Assembly: GCF_052113705.1 (NCBI RefSeq)
Contig: NZ_JBGQOG010000012.1
Location: 1-64,000 of the forward strand
Length of the DNA: 64,000 nt
Direction: 5' to 3'
Origin: JBGQOG01 sp052113705
GTDB lineage: Bacteria; Pseudomonadota; Alphaproteobacteria; Rhodobacterales; Rhodobacteraceae
In this document: positions 42,769 through 52,372 of the stretch, piece after piece
Layout of the letters: each line of letters begins with the position of its first letter
Position numbering within the stretch: the first letter of the stretch is position 1
Made by a program: the position numbers and the translations under genes
Notes under the pieces: generated by a model
What the model was told of the DNA's origin: nothing
The model's input: the letters and a program-made list of their open reading frames with translations, nothing else
The model's database searches: none

Positions 42769-45095
42769 CGCACATCCCCCGTCGGCAAAGCGGCACCCGC
42801 GCGCAGGGCAACCTCGGCCACGTGCGGATCTTCCTCAAAATGCGCCTCAAAGGCCATCATGCTTTCGAGTTTGCCCGCCTGATTGTCCCGCAGTGCCAGC
42901 CGGTAACGGCGGCCCGGTTCGCGCATCAGACTGAGCACATTCGACGGCAAGGAGGTAAGGCTGAGCCAGAAAACATACCCGAGCCCGGCCACGAGACCTT
43001 TCTTCACATGCGTCCGCTGCCGGTGGTTTTGCCAGATGTCACTCGAGCCAAAGATCAGATAGACCATCGCCTCGCGCGCCTCGCGGGATTGCTCCGCCAT
43101 GAAACTCAACCGCATGACCGGCCCTTCGGTGCTGTCTGCCACCGTGCGCACCACTGCCTTGATCGGCCGCTCCAGATGCGGGGCTGTCGGGAAAATCGGA
43201 CGCAGCGCGATCTCCTGACCTTCGGTAAAGCGTTGCAACACCGAGGCCCCGGCCAGCTCATCGACAATGCAGATCCGCGCGCCCTTGACCGAGGCATTCA
43301 ACACCTCGCCGCGCAGGGGCATGTTGGGCTGATTGGCCAGGGTCAGCGTGGTGGCAACCTGCATGTCCGCGCGCGGATAGAGGCGGCGTTGCTGGCGCTC
43401 AAACACCGCGCTGAACGACAGCGAGGTCAGCAAGAGGTTCAACACCGACCAAATCCCGACCACGCCCAGAACGCTGCGGTCCCCCGGAAAGGCAAACCAG
43501 CGGATGATCAGCGCCGCAACACCCGCCAGCATGAGCAAGAACAGGAAGAACAACGGCTTGTAGATGGGCGACATGAAGTTTTCGGTCAGGTTCTCATCCT
43601 TGGCCGTCACATTGAACGTGGCCCCCCGCGGCCGGAACACGGTGCGGATGATCGCGGTGAGCAAATAGGGCGCCTGCGCAACTTCATAGACTTCTGAAAT
43701 CAGCGGCCATCGGTAGCGGGCAAACAGCGCGTTCTGGATCAGGAAGCTGACCATCATATAGCTCAGCGTATAGACCCAGGCATCGCGCAGGGTGGAGACG
43801 AAGATTTCGACACCAAAGAACAAATAGCTGAGCGGCGCGATCAGATAGGTCAGCCGCACCAGCGGAAACAGCCAGAAGGACATCGAATTGAAGTAGCACA
43901 GCCGCTGCAACAGCGTCAGCCCCGAGCGGAACAGGGGGTTCTTCAGCATCATCATCTGCATCATCCCCGACGCCCAGCGGCCCCGCTGCTGGATGAACGA
44001 GGCGAATGTCTCCGGCTGCAGCCCGGCGACCATCGCGCGGTCCAGATAGAGGCTGCGCCAGCCCTGAGAGTGGATCTCGAGCGCGGTCTCGGCATCCTCG
44101 GTGATGGTCTCCCCCGCGAAACCGCCAACACTGTCGAGCGCCTTGCGCCGCAGCACCGCCGCCGAGCCGCAAAAGAAGGCGCCGCCCCAGCGGTCCAGCC
44201 CGCGGTGGATCATGCTGTAGAACATCTCGTTCTCGGGGGGGCAGGTCAGTCCCAGGTTGCGCTCGATCGGATCGCGGTTGATGAAAAAATGCGGCGTTTG
44301 CACCAGGAAAAGCTTGGGGTCCTGCACGAAATAGCCAACGGTCCGCACCAGAAAATCCGGGGTGGGGACGTGGTCCGCGTCAAAGACCGCCACCAGATCG
44401 CCTTTGACCAACTTCAGCGCGGCGCTCATGTTGCCCGCTTTGGCGTGCTCGTTGCGGGCCCGGGTCGAATAGACCACCCCCAGCTCGGCACAAAGCTGCT
44501 GCAGGGCCGCCCGCCGCGCCCGCGCCTGCGCGGCCAGTTGCGGATCCGCGGCATTGCAGCGCTGATCGGTGCCGCCGTCATCGCAGAGCACGATCGTGCG
44601 CTTATCCGCCGGATAAACCATGTTTTTCGCGGCGGTCAGCGTTACGGTCAGCATGTCGATCGGCTCGTTATAGGAGGGCACAAGCACATCGACACTGGGC
44701 AGGTCATCGGTATCCACCCGCGGCGGCATGGTCCGTGCGGTCGGGTCTGCGGTGATCACCGCATTCAGGAAAAAGACCATGATCGAATAGGTTTCGACCA
44801 GGAACAGAAACAGGCCCATGGCATAGGAAGGCGTCAGCCCCGGCGGCGGCAAGGTCTCGGTCAGGCGCCAGATCCAGTACCGCAGGACAATGACGCTGCC
44901 GATCGACATCAGCGTGAAGCGGGCGACGGTGTTCTGCGCAAAGGGTTTGAGAAGGATGACCAGCACCACGGCGGCCAGACCCAATGTCCCCTGTGCCGCC
45001 GTGGACGACGGCACGGATGCCACCAGCAAGATCGGCGCCATCAGCACGAACCACGCCAACAGCAGCCCATATCCGCCGAAATGTTCCCTTTTCAT
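42765..45095 (-). CDS. bcsA: cellulose synthase catalytic subunit BcsA
   Basis: A 776-residue inner-membrane synthase that polymerises UDP-glucose into beta-1,4-glucan and translocates it. The GT2 motifs are complete: CDDGG near 170, FDADH near 240, TED near 331 and QRGRW near 368. About eight helices surround them. A C-terminal PilZ domain begins near 568 with the RQQRR box and continues with NASVKGA, so activation by cyclic di-GMP is expected. The sequence strongly recalls the structurally solved Rhodobacter sphaeroides BcsA. ATG 45095 is chosen for its AAAGGTG ribosome site; a GTG 18 bases upstream is the alternative. Confidence 0.96.
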   Translation of the reverse strand: MKREHFGGYGLLLAWFVLMAPILLVASVPSSTAAQGTLGLAAVVLVILLKPFAQNTVARFTLMSIGSVIVLRYWIWRLTETLPPPGLTPSYAMGLFLFLVETYSIMVFFLNAVITADPTARTMPPRVDTDDLPSVDVLVPSYNEPIDMLTVTLTAAKNMVYPADKRTIVLCDDGGTDQRCNAADPQLAAQARARRAALQQLCAELGVVYSTRARNEHAKAGNMSAALKLVKGDLVAVFDADHVPTPDFLVRTVGYFVQDPKLFLVQTPHFFINRDPIERNLGLTCPPENEMFYSMIHRGLDRWGGAFFCGSAAVLRRKALDSVGGFAGETITEDAETALEIHSQGWRSLYLDRAMVAGLQPETFASFIQQRGRWASGMMQMMMLKNPLFRSGLTLLQRLCYFNSMSFWLFPLVRLTYLIAPLSYLFFGVEIFVSTLRDAWVYTLSYMMVSFLIQNALFARYRWPLISEVYEVAQAPYLLTAIIRTVFRPRGATFNVTAKDENLTENFMSPIYKPLFFLFLLMLAGVAALIIRWFAFPGDRSVLGVVGIWSVLNLLLTSLSFSAVFERQQRRLYPRADMQVATTLTLANQPNMPLRGEVLNASVKGARICIVDELAGASVLQRFTEGQEIALRPIFPTAPHLERPIKAVVRTVADSTEGPVMRLSFMAEQSREAREAMVYLIFGSSDIWQNHRQRTHVKKGLVAGLGYVFWLSLTSLPSNVLSLMREPGRRYRLALRDNQAGKLESMMAFEAHFEEDPHVAEVALRAGAALPTGDVR

Positions 45096-45155
45096 ACAGT
45101 CACCTTTTACCACCCGTCCGGCACGACCGCAGGATGCGGGCGCGGAAAATACGTT

Positions 45156-45845
45156 CTACGGGGTTGGTCCCGCAAGCGGGGACAACATCTGGATCGTTCC
45201 CCGCAACGGCGACGCCCCGATGGCGGCATCGCTGAGCAGCGTCTCGGCCATGATCGGCCTCAGGGCCATTTCCGCGGTGCCGTTCACGCAGTTGCGCAAC
45301 AGGATGTCCAGCGCCGAGGCCCCCCGGGGCAATTGCCGCACCCCGTCATCGAGCCGCCGCAGCGCCAGCACACAGACGCGGCTGTCCCCCCGGCGTTCCT
45401 CGGCCCACAGATAGGTGCCGATGTCATCCTCGCCACTCAGCAGATCGCCGGGACGGAGCTGCTCAAACGGCGCAGGCAACCCGCCCACGGCCGCGATGAA
45501 ATCCTCATAGCGCAGCCGCCCCGCGGAGCGGCCATCAAAGGCTTCGGCGCGCAAGGCCATGAAATTGTCACCTGCCATCGCCGTTTCATTGCGCAGGCCG
45601 ATCCGTTGTTCGACCGACTGGCTCAGCTGCCGCTCCACCACCAGCGTCGGATGCCGCACCGGCACCCAGGCCTGCGACACGGCGACCGCGGTGAACGGGG
45701 TCACCTGATCGGTTTCAAGGGCCGCGCGCATCAGCGGAGCCGGCACCAGTTCGCAGGCAGAAACGGTGATAACCGAGATCAACAGTCCCAGCAGGCGCAA
45801 TCTGGCGCCAAACGCATGAAGAAAGTGAGTGCGTGGCAATGACAT
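45156..45845 (-). CDS. bcsN: cellulose-operon lipoprotein (BcsN-like)
   Basis: A 229-residue lipoprotein: a hydrophobic signal with lipobox VSA-Cys31 and a C-terminal domain containing two cysteines (VCVLAL and RNCVNGTAEMAL). Its position as first gene ahead of bcsA-bcsB-bcsZ, size and the ALxxGDNFMALRAEAFDG-type central block fit BcsN, an accessory protein of alphaproteobacterial type III cellulose operons with no defined biochemistry. AGGAAA precedes the ATG. There are 60 bases between its stop and bcsA, with no terminator visible. Confidence 0.72.
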   Translation of the reverse strand: MSLPRTHFLHAFGARLRLLGLLISVITVSACELVPAPLMRAALETDQVTPFTAVAVSQAWVPVRHPTLVVERQLSQSVEQRIGLRNETAMAGDNFMALRAEAFDGRSAGRLRYEDFIAAVGGLPAPFEQLRPGDLLSGEDDIGTYLWAEERRGDSRVCVLALRRLDDGVRQLPRGASALDILLRNCVNGTAEMALRPIMAETLLSDAAIGASPLRGTIQMLSPLAGPTP

Positions 45846-46260
45846 ATTTTTTCCTGCATCCTGATCAGAGGATATAGTGTTGACCCGTCAGTTCAAATGA
45901 CAAACGCCGCGTCTATGGCAAAACCTTCTGGGCGGTGACGCCAATATGACACGTCTTGATCAATATCTTGTGTTCCCACCTGCCGACCTACGGTCAATGC
46001 TGTAAAATGAAGCATCCGCCGAAGCTGTCGGCATCGCTGAAATCCATGCCTGACGCGGGCCTGGAGCCTTGGGCCTGCGGGCGGCGATGCGCGCCCGACT
46101 TGAACCCTTTGCACCCCGGCGGCCTTTGCCCCTCCCGCCCCGTGGAACCCGCCCCCGGTGTCGGCCGGCCCCATGACCTGAGCAGGGGGGACTGGTGCAG
46201 CTCTTCTCATCCGCTGCGGTTTCGGCGCAAACTGGCCGCGCGCAGGGCAAAGGATTCGGC
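45846..46260. promoter_or_regulatory. divergent promoter region, cellulose operon / BadF kinase
   Basis: A 415-base gap. Near the bcsN side there is an imperfect inverted repeat, TTGACCCGTCAGTTCAA (45880-45896), overlapping a possible minus-strand promoter (TTGTCA, then CACTAT about 18 bases on); a regulator site is possible. The rest holds no frame with a ribosome site and family motif. A GGTTCAAGTC stretch near 46100 looks like a tRNA T-loop by chance only. Confidence 0.4.
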
Positions 46261-47115
46261 ATGTATTATCTGGGAATTGACGGCGGCGGCAGCGGCTGCC
46301 GGGCCTGCCTGACGGATGCCACCGGGCGGCCGCTGGGCCAGGCAGAGGCAGGCCCCGCCAATATCGCAAGCCATCCCGCCGGTGCCCAGGAAAATCTGAC
46401 CAGGGTCGCCCAGGCGGCCCTGTCGGGGCACTGTCCGCCGCACGAGGTCTGCGCCGTTTTCGGCGTCGCCGGGGCCAATATTCCGGGCGCCGCAGAAGCC
46501 ACCCACGCGGCCCTGTCGGCGGCGCTGCCCTTCGCCCGCCTCGCGGTGGTTTCGGATGTCTCTACCGCGCTCACCGGCGCCTTGGGCATGCGCGACGGCA
46601 TTCTGGCGGCGCTAGGAACCGGGTCGGTCTTTGCCAGTCAGCGCGCGGGCCGGGTGCGGCAGATCGGAGGCTGGGGCTTTTTGCTGGGCGATGAGGGGTC
46701 GGGCGCCTGGATGGGCCGTCTTGCGTTGATGCAAGCGCTGCGCGCCCTTGATGGCCATACGCCGCAGACGCCGCTGTTGCAGCGGTTGCTGCACGATTTT
46801 CAGGGGGGCGCGGGCATCGTGGAATTTGCCCGCCATGCCGCGCCCGCCGCGATTGCAGCCCTTGTGCCGCAGATTTGCGCGGCACATGCGGAAGATGACC
46901 CGGCGGCCGGAAAGATCCTCATGGCGGCGGCGGCCGAAGTGTCGACGAGCATCGGTCTGTTGCAGACCGGACCTGTCCCGCTGCCCGTGGTCCTTACCGG
47001 AGGGCTGGCACCGATCTTTCCGGCACTGCTGAAGGAGACATGGCAGATCTTGCCATCACAGGGCAGCGCTCTTGATGGCGCTGTGGCACAGGCACGCGCT
47101 CTGGCCGGGGGATAA
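46261..47115 (+). CDS. BadF/BadG-type ATPase, N-acetylglucosamine-kinase-like
   Basis: A 284-residue ASKHA-fold kinase. The phosphate-1 motif LGIDGGGSGCRACL at the N-terminus, phosphate-2 VVSDVSTALTGA, the LGTGSVFASQ segment with GWGFLLGDEGSG, and the adenosine loop VLTGGLAP near the C-terminus identify an amino-sugar (glucosamine/GlcNAc) kinase of the BadF/BadG family. It is cytosolic. AAAGGA lies 7 bases before the ATG. It stands alone between the cellulose operon and the sensory cluster, so the substrate cannot be inferred from context. Confidence 0.85.
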   Translation: MYYLGIDGGGSGCRACLTDATGRPLGQAEAGPANIASHPAGAQENLTRVAQAALSGHCPPHEVCAVFGVAGANIPGAAEATHAALSAALPFARLAVVSDVSTALTGALGMRDGILAALGTGSVFASQRAGRVRQIGGWGFLLGDEGSGAWMGRLALMQALRALDGHTPQTPLLQRLLHDFQGGAGIVEFARHAAPAAIAALVPQICAAHAEDDPAAGKILMAAAAEVSTSIGLLQTGPVPLPVVLTGGLAPIFPALLKETWQILPSQGSALDGAVAQARALAGG

Positions 47116-47177
47116 GGTCGGGAAGCCCGCTGAAGGCTACCCTGTCCGGGAACAGGTTCCGGCTCGGGCACCAGCGC

Positions 47178-48263
47178 TCAGAGTGCCGCCTGCCCGCGCT
47201 CTATCTCGGCCAGCGGGGCAATCAGCTGCATCTGAAAACCTTCGGGCAGATATTGCAGCGTGACCTCGCCCTCAAATTCAGCGGGCAATGCCTCCTCGAT
47301 CAGGAAGCTGCCAAACCCACGCCGTTCGGGCGCATGCACGGTCGGTCCGCCACGCTCTGACCAATGAAGCTTGAAATCCGCCTCCGCCGGACAGAGACTC
47401 CAGCGCACCTCCAGCTCTCCCCCCGGCACGCTCAACGCCCCGTATTTCGCGGCATTGGTCGCCAGTTCATGTACCGCCATCGCCAGCGAAACCACCTGTC
47501 CGCGCCCCAGCGCAATCTCGGGCCCGCCGCTGCGGATGGCCCCGACGTTTTGGCGAAACGGCTCCAGCGCGCCTTCAACCACCTGCCCGATGCTGGCGGA
47601 AACGTCAAAACTGCTGGCGAGGATGTTTTGCGCCTTGTTCAGCGAGGAGAGACGGCTCTGGATCTTGATATGCGCCTCTTCCAGCGAGGCCGCATTGCGG
47701 TGGGTCTGGCTGACCAATGCGGAAATCAGCGCGAAAGTATTGCGCGAGCGATGCATCAGCTCATGGTTGCGCAAATCAATGGCTTCCTTGGCCTTAACGG
47801 TATTGGTGGTCTCAATCACCGTGTCGATCATGCCCACGACTTTGCCGGTCTCGTCCCGTACGGGGCTGTAGCAAAAGGTGAAATGCGCCAGTTCCGCATG
47901 GCCGTGTCGTTCCAGCCGCAGCGGGAAATCCTCGATAAAGGTGGCCTCGCCCGCCATCGCCCGCGCGCTGATCGGGCCAATTTCGCTCCAGGCTTCTGCC
48001 CAGATGGTTTGAAAGCTCTGGCCCAGACAAAAATGCTTGTTGCCCAGAATGGGCACGAAAGCATCATTATAGATGCTGATCAGATCCTCTCCCCAGCACA
48101 GACATTTGGGAAAGGCTGAATTTATGATCGTGCTGACGGTGATTTTCAGCGCGGCACCCCAGCCTTCAATCGGCCCGAGAGATGTTTTGCCCCAGTCGAA
48201 TGCAGCAATGGCAGCGCCCATCTGACCGCCACCCTCCAAAAAACGATGCGCCCCGTCGGACAT
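47178..48263 (-). CDS. PAS-HWE sensor histidine kinase (soluble)
   Basis: A 361-residue cytoplasmic kinase without membrane helices. An N-terminal PAS-like sensor (about 25-155, with LISIYNDAFVPILGNKH) precedes the HWE/HisKA_2 dimerisation helix with His171 in MHRSRNT. The N-box AVHELATNAAKYGALS and the WSERGGP motif give the family its name. The usual HRxKN reads HRSRN. ATG 48263 has GAGGGA 7 bases upstream; a TTG nine codons earlier is weaker. It lies downstream of the receiver gene on the same strand and may phosphorylate it. Confidence 0.88.
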   Translation of the reverse strand: MSDGAHRFLEGGGQMGAAIAAFDWGKTSLGPIEGWGAALKITVSTIINSAFPKCLCWGEDLISIYNDAFVPILGNKHFCLGQSFQTIWAEAWSEIGPISARAMAGEATFIEDFPLRLERHGHAELAHFTFCYSPVRDETGKVVGMIDTVIETTNTVKAKEAIDLRNHELMHRSRNTFALISALVSQTHRNAASLEEAHIKIQSRLSSLNKAQNILASSFDVSASIGQVVEGALEPFRQNVGAIRSGGPEIALGRGQVVSLAMAVHELATNAAKYGALSVPGGELEVRWSLCPAEADFKLHWSERGGPTVHAPERRGFGSFLIEEALPAEFEGEVTLQYLPEGFQMQLIAPLAEIERGQAAL

Positions 48264-48419
48264 CTTTTCGTCCCTCTTGGGCTCCGCCAAGCAGCAGCCC
48301 GTGACCGATATTCATTCCGTATAGCTGCCATCAAATCGGGGAGCGGGCCAGAGAAATTAACACGCCCGACGCAATCTACTCTACGGCCTGAGTGGCTTAT
48401 CCGGCGCCCGAAAAAACGC

Positions 48420-48797
48420 CTAGATTCCCGCAGATTGTGCCGCAGGATCCTCGTGCCGGCTGATCGCCTGGCGAAGCGCTTTTTCCAGCACCTGCGCAGT
48501 GAACGGCTTTTCGATGATCACGGCGGGCATGTCCTGCGGCAGCGAGGCACTGTGATAGCCCGTGGCAAAGACAATCGGCACCCCTTGGGCGATCAAATCC
48601 TTGCCCAGACCAAAGGACGTCCGGCCATGACTGACGTTGATGTCAAGCAAGGCGAGGTCGGGCACGCCGTCCGCCAGTTTCCGCTCTGCCATTTTCAATG
48701 AGTAAGCCATTGAAATATTGGAGAATCCTAAGTCTTTCAGAACTTCTACGGTTTCCATCGCAATGATGGCCTCATCTTCAAGGTAGAGGATCCGCAT
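48420..48797 (-). CDS. single-domain response regulator
   Basis: A 125-residue CheY-like receiver with the acidic pocket E7-D8-E9, phospho-acceptor Asp52 in ALLDINVSHG, the switch Thr in FATGYH and Lys in IEKPFT. There is no output domain. The FATGYH and EKPF pattern is common in receivers paired with HWE kinases and in general-stress phosphorelays of alphaproteobacteria. Its ATG lies 20 bases inside the 3' end of the large kinase gene, so the two are translated together. Confidence 0.9.
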   Translation of the reverse strand: MRILYLEDEAIIAMETVEVLKDLGFSNISMAYSLKMAERKLADGVPDLALLDINVSHGRTSFGLGKDLIAQGVPIVFATGYHSASLPQDMPAVIIEKPFTAQVLEKALRQAISRHEDPAAQSAGI

Positions 48798-51700
48798 GTC
48801 TGAGGGGGTCCACGTCACTATCGTAATCCACTTCGGTCGCTGTATTCCAAGGTAAGGTGATAACGACACTCAGACCTTCTGGTTCCCAAAAAGATTCAAA
48901 TTCCCCCTCCAGCGTGCCCTCAATCATCGATCCGATCAACTGCGTGCCAAAACCTTCGTGGGTGGGCGGGGTGGTGGCGGGGCCGCCGGTCTCTTTCCAG
49001 CGCAGCACAAACTGCTCGCCGTCGCCTTCGTCGATGCGCGACCAGCGCACCGAAACATGGCCATCGGGCACCGAAAAGGCGCCGTATTTTGCGGCATTGG
49101 TCGCCAGCTCATGCACCGCCATCCCGATTGCCAAGGTCGAGCGCGCGTTCAGCCGCAGGGCAGGGCCCCGCAGCGCCACACGGTCCTCGCCGTAGATGCC
49201 CGAGAGCTCGGGCTGCAGCACGTCGATCAATGCCGTTGAGGACCAGTTTTCCGCCGTCAGGAGGTTGTGCGTATGGGCGAGCGCGCGGATCCGCTGCGCC
49301 AGCGTGTTCAGGATTTCGGAGCTGTCCCCCTTGTCGCGCTGCGCCCGGTTCACCAGGGCAATCACATTCGAGAGCATGTTCTTCACACGGTGCTGCAGCT
49401 CGCGCATGATGCGCCGCAGATCCGCCTGCAGCCCGAGCAAACGCGTCACATCGACCACGTTGAAGCCCACGGCGCTGACGCCACCGTCATGGCGCACCGG
49501 ATACCAGTCGATGTCCCAGATCTGCGCCTTGTCGGGGTCTTCGCGGTCGATGCTGCGAATGCGCTGATGCAGGAGCGGCTGACCGCTTTCGAGCACCGAT
49601 TGCACCGATTGGGTCGCCGCGACGCCAAGCCCCGGAAGCGCCTCCTCCAGACGCCGCCCGAGCACGGCTTCGGGTGCCAAACCGCTCAGTTCGGCCAGAC
49701 GGGCATTCACCCGCAGGAAGCGCCCGTTTGCGTCCAGCAAACCCATCGCGACCGGGCTGCCGCGGTAAATCTCTTCGATTTCGGCCGCATTGGCCCGCGC
49801 GTCGCTCAGGGCCACTTCGGCCGCCCGCGCGTAATTGGCCACCGCGCTGACGTCAAAGATCGAAAACACCACGCCCGCCGCAGCGCGGTTCGCCGTGCGG
49901 TAGACCGCAAAGCGCACCATGACTTCGGCGCTGCTGCCATCAATGGCCTTCAGCGTCATCTCTTCGGATGTGCCGGTCTGGATCACCCGCTCGCAGGCCT
50001 TGATCAGCGTCGCCATGTCCAGCCGCGAGCCGATATCGGCCAGATTTCGACCCCGGTCCTGATCGATAAAGCGGAACCAGTTGACGCATTCGGTGGTGAA
50101 ATTGCGCACCTTCAGATCGAGATCGAGGAAGACCGTGGCGATCTGCGTCGAATCCATGAAGTTTTCCAGATCGGCATTCACTTCCGCCAATTCGCGCAGC
50201 TTGCCCTGTAATTCCTCATTCGTGGTCGAGAGCTCTTCATTCGCCGATTGCAGCTCCTCGTTCATCGACATCATTTCCTCGTTCGAGCTTTTCAGCTCTT
50301 CATTCGAGGTTTCCAGCTCTTCGACGGTCGAGCGGATGGTCTGGCGCGCCTGATCCAGCTCGGTTTCCAAATGTGCGACATAGGCCTCATCCTGCTTGGT
50401 CAACAGCGGCGCTTCCGGCCCCGCGGCGCGGTCGAGCGGCGAGAATGTGATCACCCGTTGCCCGTCAGGCAAACATTCCCCCGCCAGCATCAGCCGGGCC
50501 GGCAGGTCAGCGCCGGCCGGGGATTGCACCTCGAGACGGCGCAGACTGCCGTCAGACAGCGCCAGCCCGGTCAGCAGGCGGCGCAGCGGCGCGCTGAGGT
50601 CCGGCAGGATCATGTCGCGCACATGCAGGCTTGTCTGGCCCCGCTGCGGTTGCAGATAGGTTTCCGCGCCCGGACCCACATGCATCACCGTTTCGCTTTC
50701 GGTGAGCAGGAGGTAGGGCTGCGTGTGATGCGCGAGCAGCACCGCCGCCACCGGCAAGGAAACATCAAGCGGCACCGGCAGCGATTGCGGCGCCGGATCG
50801 CGGGTGAAACTGCCCGCGGTCAGGCCGCCACGCGGCAAGGACAAGGCCCGCGCGCTGGCCCGGTCGCGCTGAAACAGCCGGTTTTCGGCATTGATCGGGC
50901 GGAACGGATCGCCTTCCATCCGGGCGGATTCCGATGGCCCCAGCAAGAGCCAGCCACCCGGCCGCAGCGCATAGTGGAAAATCCCCAACGCCTGATCCTG
51001 AAGGGCTTCATCAAAATAGATCAGCAAATTCCGACAACTGATCAGGTCAAGCTTTGCGAAGGGCGGATCCTTGATCAGGCTCTGGTTGGAAAAGCGCACC
51101 GCGTCCCGCAGTTCAGCGCGCACCTCATAGCCCTGGGTCGTGGGGCTGAAATACCGCTCGAGCAGGTCCGCCGGGATTTCGCTGGCAATGGTGTTGGGAT
51201 AGAGACCGCGGCGCGCCACGGCGAGGGCATCTTCGTCAATATCGGTGCCGAAAATCGCCATTTTGCAATGCAGATTCTGCCGGGTCATCTCCTGATCAAA
51301 CAGCATCGCCAGCGAATAGGCCTCTTGCCCGGTCGAGCAGCCTGCCACCCAGATGCGCAATTCATCCTCTGGATCGCGCCCCTCCAGCATGGCGGGCACC
51401 ACCTCGCGCCGCAGGCTTTCAAAGGCGCCGGGGTCGCGGAAGAAGCGGGTGACGTTGATCAGCAGGTTGTTGAGCAGCTTTTCCGCCTCGCCCTGATCCT
51501 GCACCAACAGCCGCAGATATTCCTGCGGATCGCCAATCCCCAGCACCGACATCCGCAGCGCCACCCGGCGGCGGATGGTTCCGGGTTTGTAGCCCGAGAA
51601 ATCATGTCCCAGACGATGGCGCAGAGTGCGGGCGAGTTTGGTGACAAAGGTCGGATCTTCGGCGAGGACCGGCGCGACACTTTGCGAGCGGTCGTGAAAA

Positions 51701-52299
51701 TCGCGCAGCACCGGCATCATCTCGGCAGCCGGGAGCACCATATCCACCGCGCCCGCCGCGAGGGCGGCACGGGGCATGCCGTCATATTTGGCGTCGCGAG
51801 GCTCTTGCGCGAAGACCAGACCACCTGCCGCCTTGATCGAGCGCACGCCGAGGCTGCCGTCACTGCCGGTGCCCGACAGGATGATTGCCGCCGAGCGGGG
51901 CCCGTGTTCGCGGGCCAAAGCTTCGAGAAAATCATCAATGGGGCGGCGCAGGCCCCGCGGCTCCTCAAACGGCACAAGGCGCAGCTGCAGCCCCTCAAGG
52001 TCGAGACCATAGGCGGGGGGGATCAGATAGACCTGACCTTTTTCGACCCGCATGCCATCGGTGATCACCTGCACGGGCAGGGAACTGTGACGGCCCAGCA
52101 GCTCCGGCAACAGGCTTTGATGGTCAGGATCGAGGTGCTGCACCAGGATCAGCGCAAAATCATCGGCCGGATTCAGGCTCGCCAACAGCGTCTGGAAGGC
52201 CTCCAGCCCGCCCGCAGAAGCACCCACGCCCAGCAGGACAAACGCGCCGTCGCCTTTGGGGTCGGTATCGGGGGCCATGGGGGAGGTCGGGTCAGCCAT
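48778..52299 (-). CDS. CheB-CheR-PAS-HWE hybrid sensor kinase
   Basis: A 1173-residue soluble multidomain protein. In order: CheB-type methylesterase (about 20-205, with GASAGG, the VQHLDPDH segment and SGTGSDGS), CheR-type methyltransferase (about 220-490, with VAGCSTGQEAYS and LISCRNLLIYFD), a heptad-rich coiled coil (about 640-705, built on repeated NEEL units), two PAS domains, and a C-terminal HWE kinase with His near 969 in QHRVKNML. The active residues of each part look intact. Such proteins link methylation chemistry to phosphorelay, with unknown ligands. It is divergent from the LOV gene and overlaps its receiver gene. The ribosome site is weak. Confidence 0.92.
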   Translation of the reverse strand: MADPTSPMAPDTDPKGDGAFVLLGVGASAGGLEAFQTLLASLNPADDFALILVQHLDPDHQSLLPELLGRHSSLPVQVITDGMRVEKGQVYLIPPAYGLDLEGLQLRLVPFEEPRGLRRPIDDFLEALAREHGPRSAAIILSGTGSDGSLGVRSIKAAGGLVFAQEPRDAKYDGMPRAALAAGAVDMVLPAAEMMPVLRDFHDRSQSVAPVLAEDPTFVTKLARTLRHRLGHDFSGYKPGTIRRRVALRMSVLGIGDPQEYLRLLVQDQGEAEKLLNNLLINVTRFFRDPGAFESLRREVVPAMLEGRDPEDELRIWVAGCSTGQEAYSLAMLFDQEMTRQNLHCKMAIFGTDIDEDALAVARRGLYPNTIASEIPADLLERYFSPTTQGYEVRAELRDAVRFSNQSLIKDPPFAKLDLISCRNLLIYFDEALQDQALGIFHYALRPGGWLLLGPSESARMEGDPFRPINAENRLFQRDRASARALSLPRGGLTAGSFTRDPAPQSLPVPLDVSLPVAAVLLAHHTQPYLLLTESETVMHVGPGAETYLQPQRGQTSLHVRDMILPDLSAPLRRLLTGLALSDGSLRRLEVQSPAGADLPARLMLAGECLPDGQRVITFSPLDRAAGPEAPLLTKQDEAYVAHLETELDQARQTIRSTVEELETSNEELKSSNEEMMSMNEELQSANEELSTTNEELQGKLRELAEVNADLENFMDSTQIATVFLDLDLKVRNFTTECVNWFRFIDQDRGRNLADIGSRLDMATLIKACERVIQTGTSEEMTLKAIDGSSAEVMVRFAVYRTANRAAAGVVFSIFDVSAVANYARAAEVALSDARANAAEIEEIYRGSPVAMGLLDANGRFLRVNARLAELSGLAPEAVLGRRLEEALPGLGVAATQSVQSVLESGQPLLHQRIRSIDREDPDKAQIWDIDWYPVRHDGGVSAVGFNVVDVTRLLGLQADLRRIMRELQHRVKNMLSNVIALVNRAQRDKGDSSEILNTLAQRIRALAHTHNLLTAENWSSTALIDVLQPELSGIYGEDRVALRGPALRLNARSTLAIGMAVHELATNAAKYGAFSVPDGHVSVRWSRIDEGDGEQFVLRWKETGGPATTPPTHEGFGTQLIGSMIEGTLEGEFESFWEPEGLSVVITLPWNTATEVDYDSDVDPLRHADPLP

Positions 52300-52372
52300 G
52301 TGTCAATCTTTCGGAAGTCTGTGCAGTTCGCTATCATCGGCCTGTCGGCGCAAAAGCAAGAAAAGCATCACC

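Noticed and set aside
46085..46125. tRNA-like GGTTCAAGTC on the minus strand
   Set aside because: No matching acceptor, anticodon or D-arm around it.
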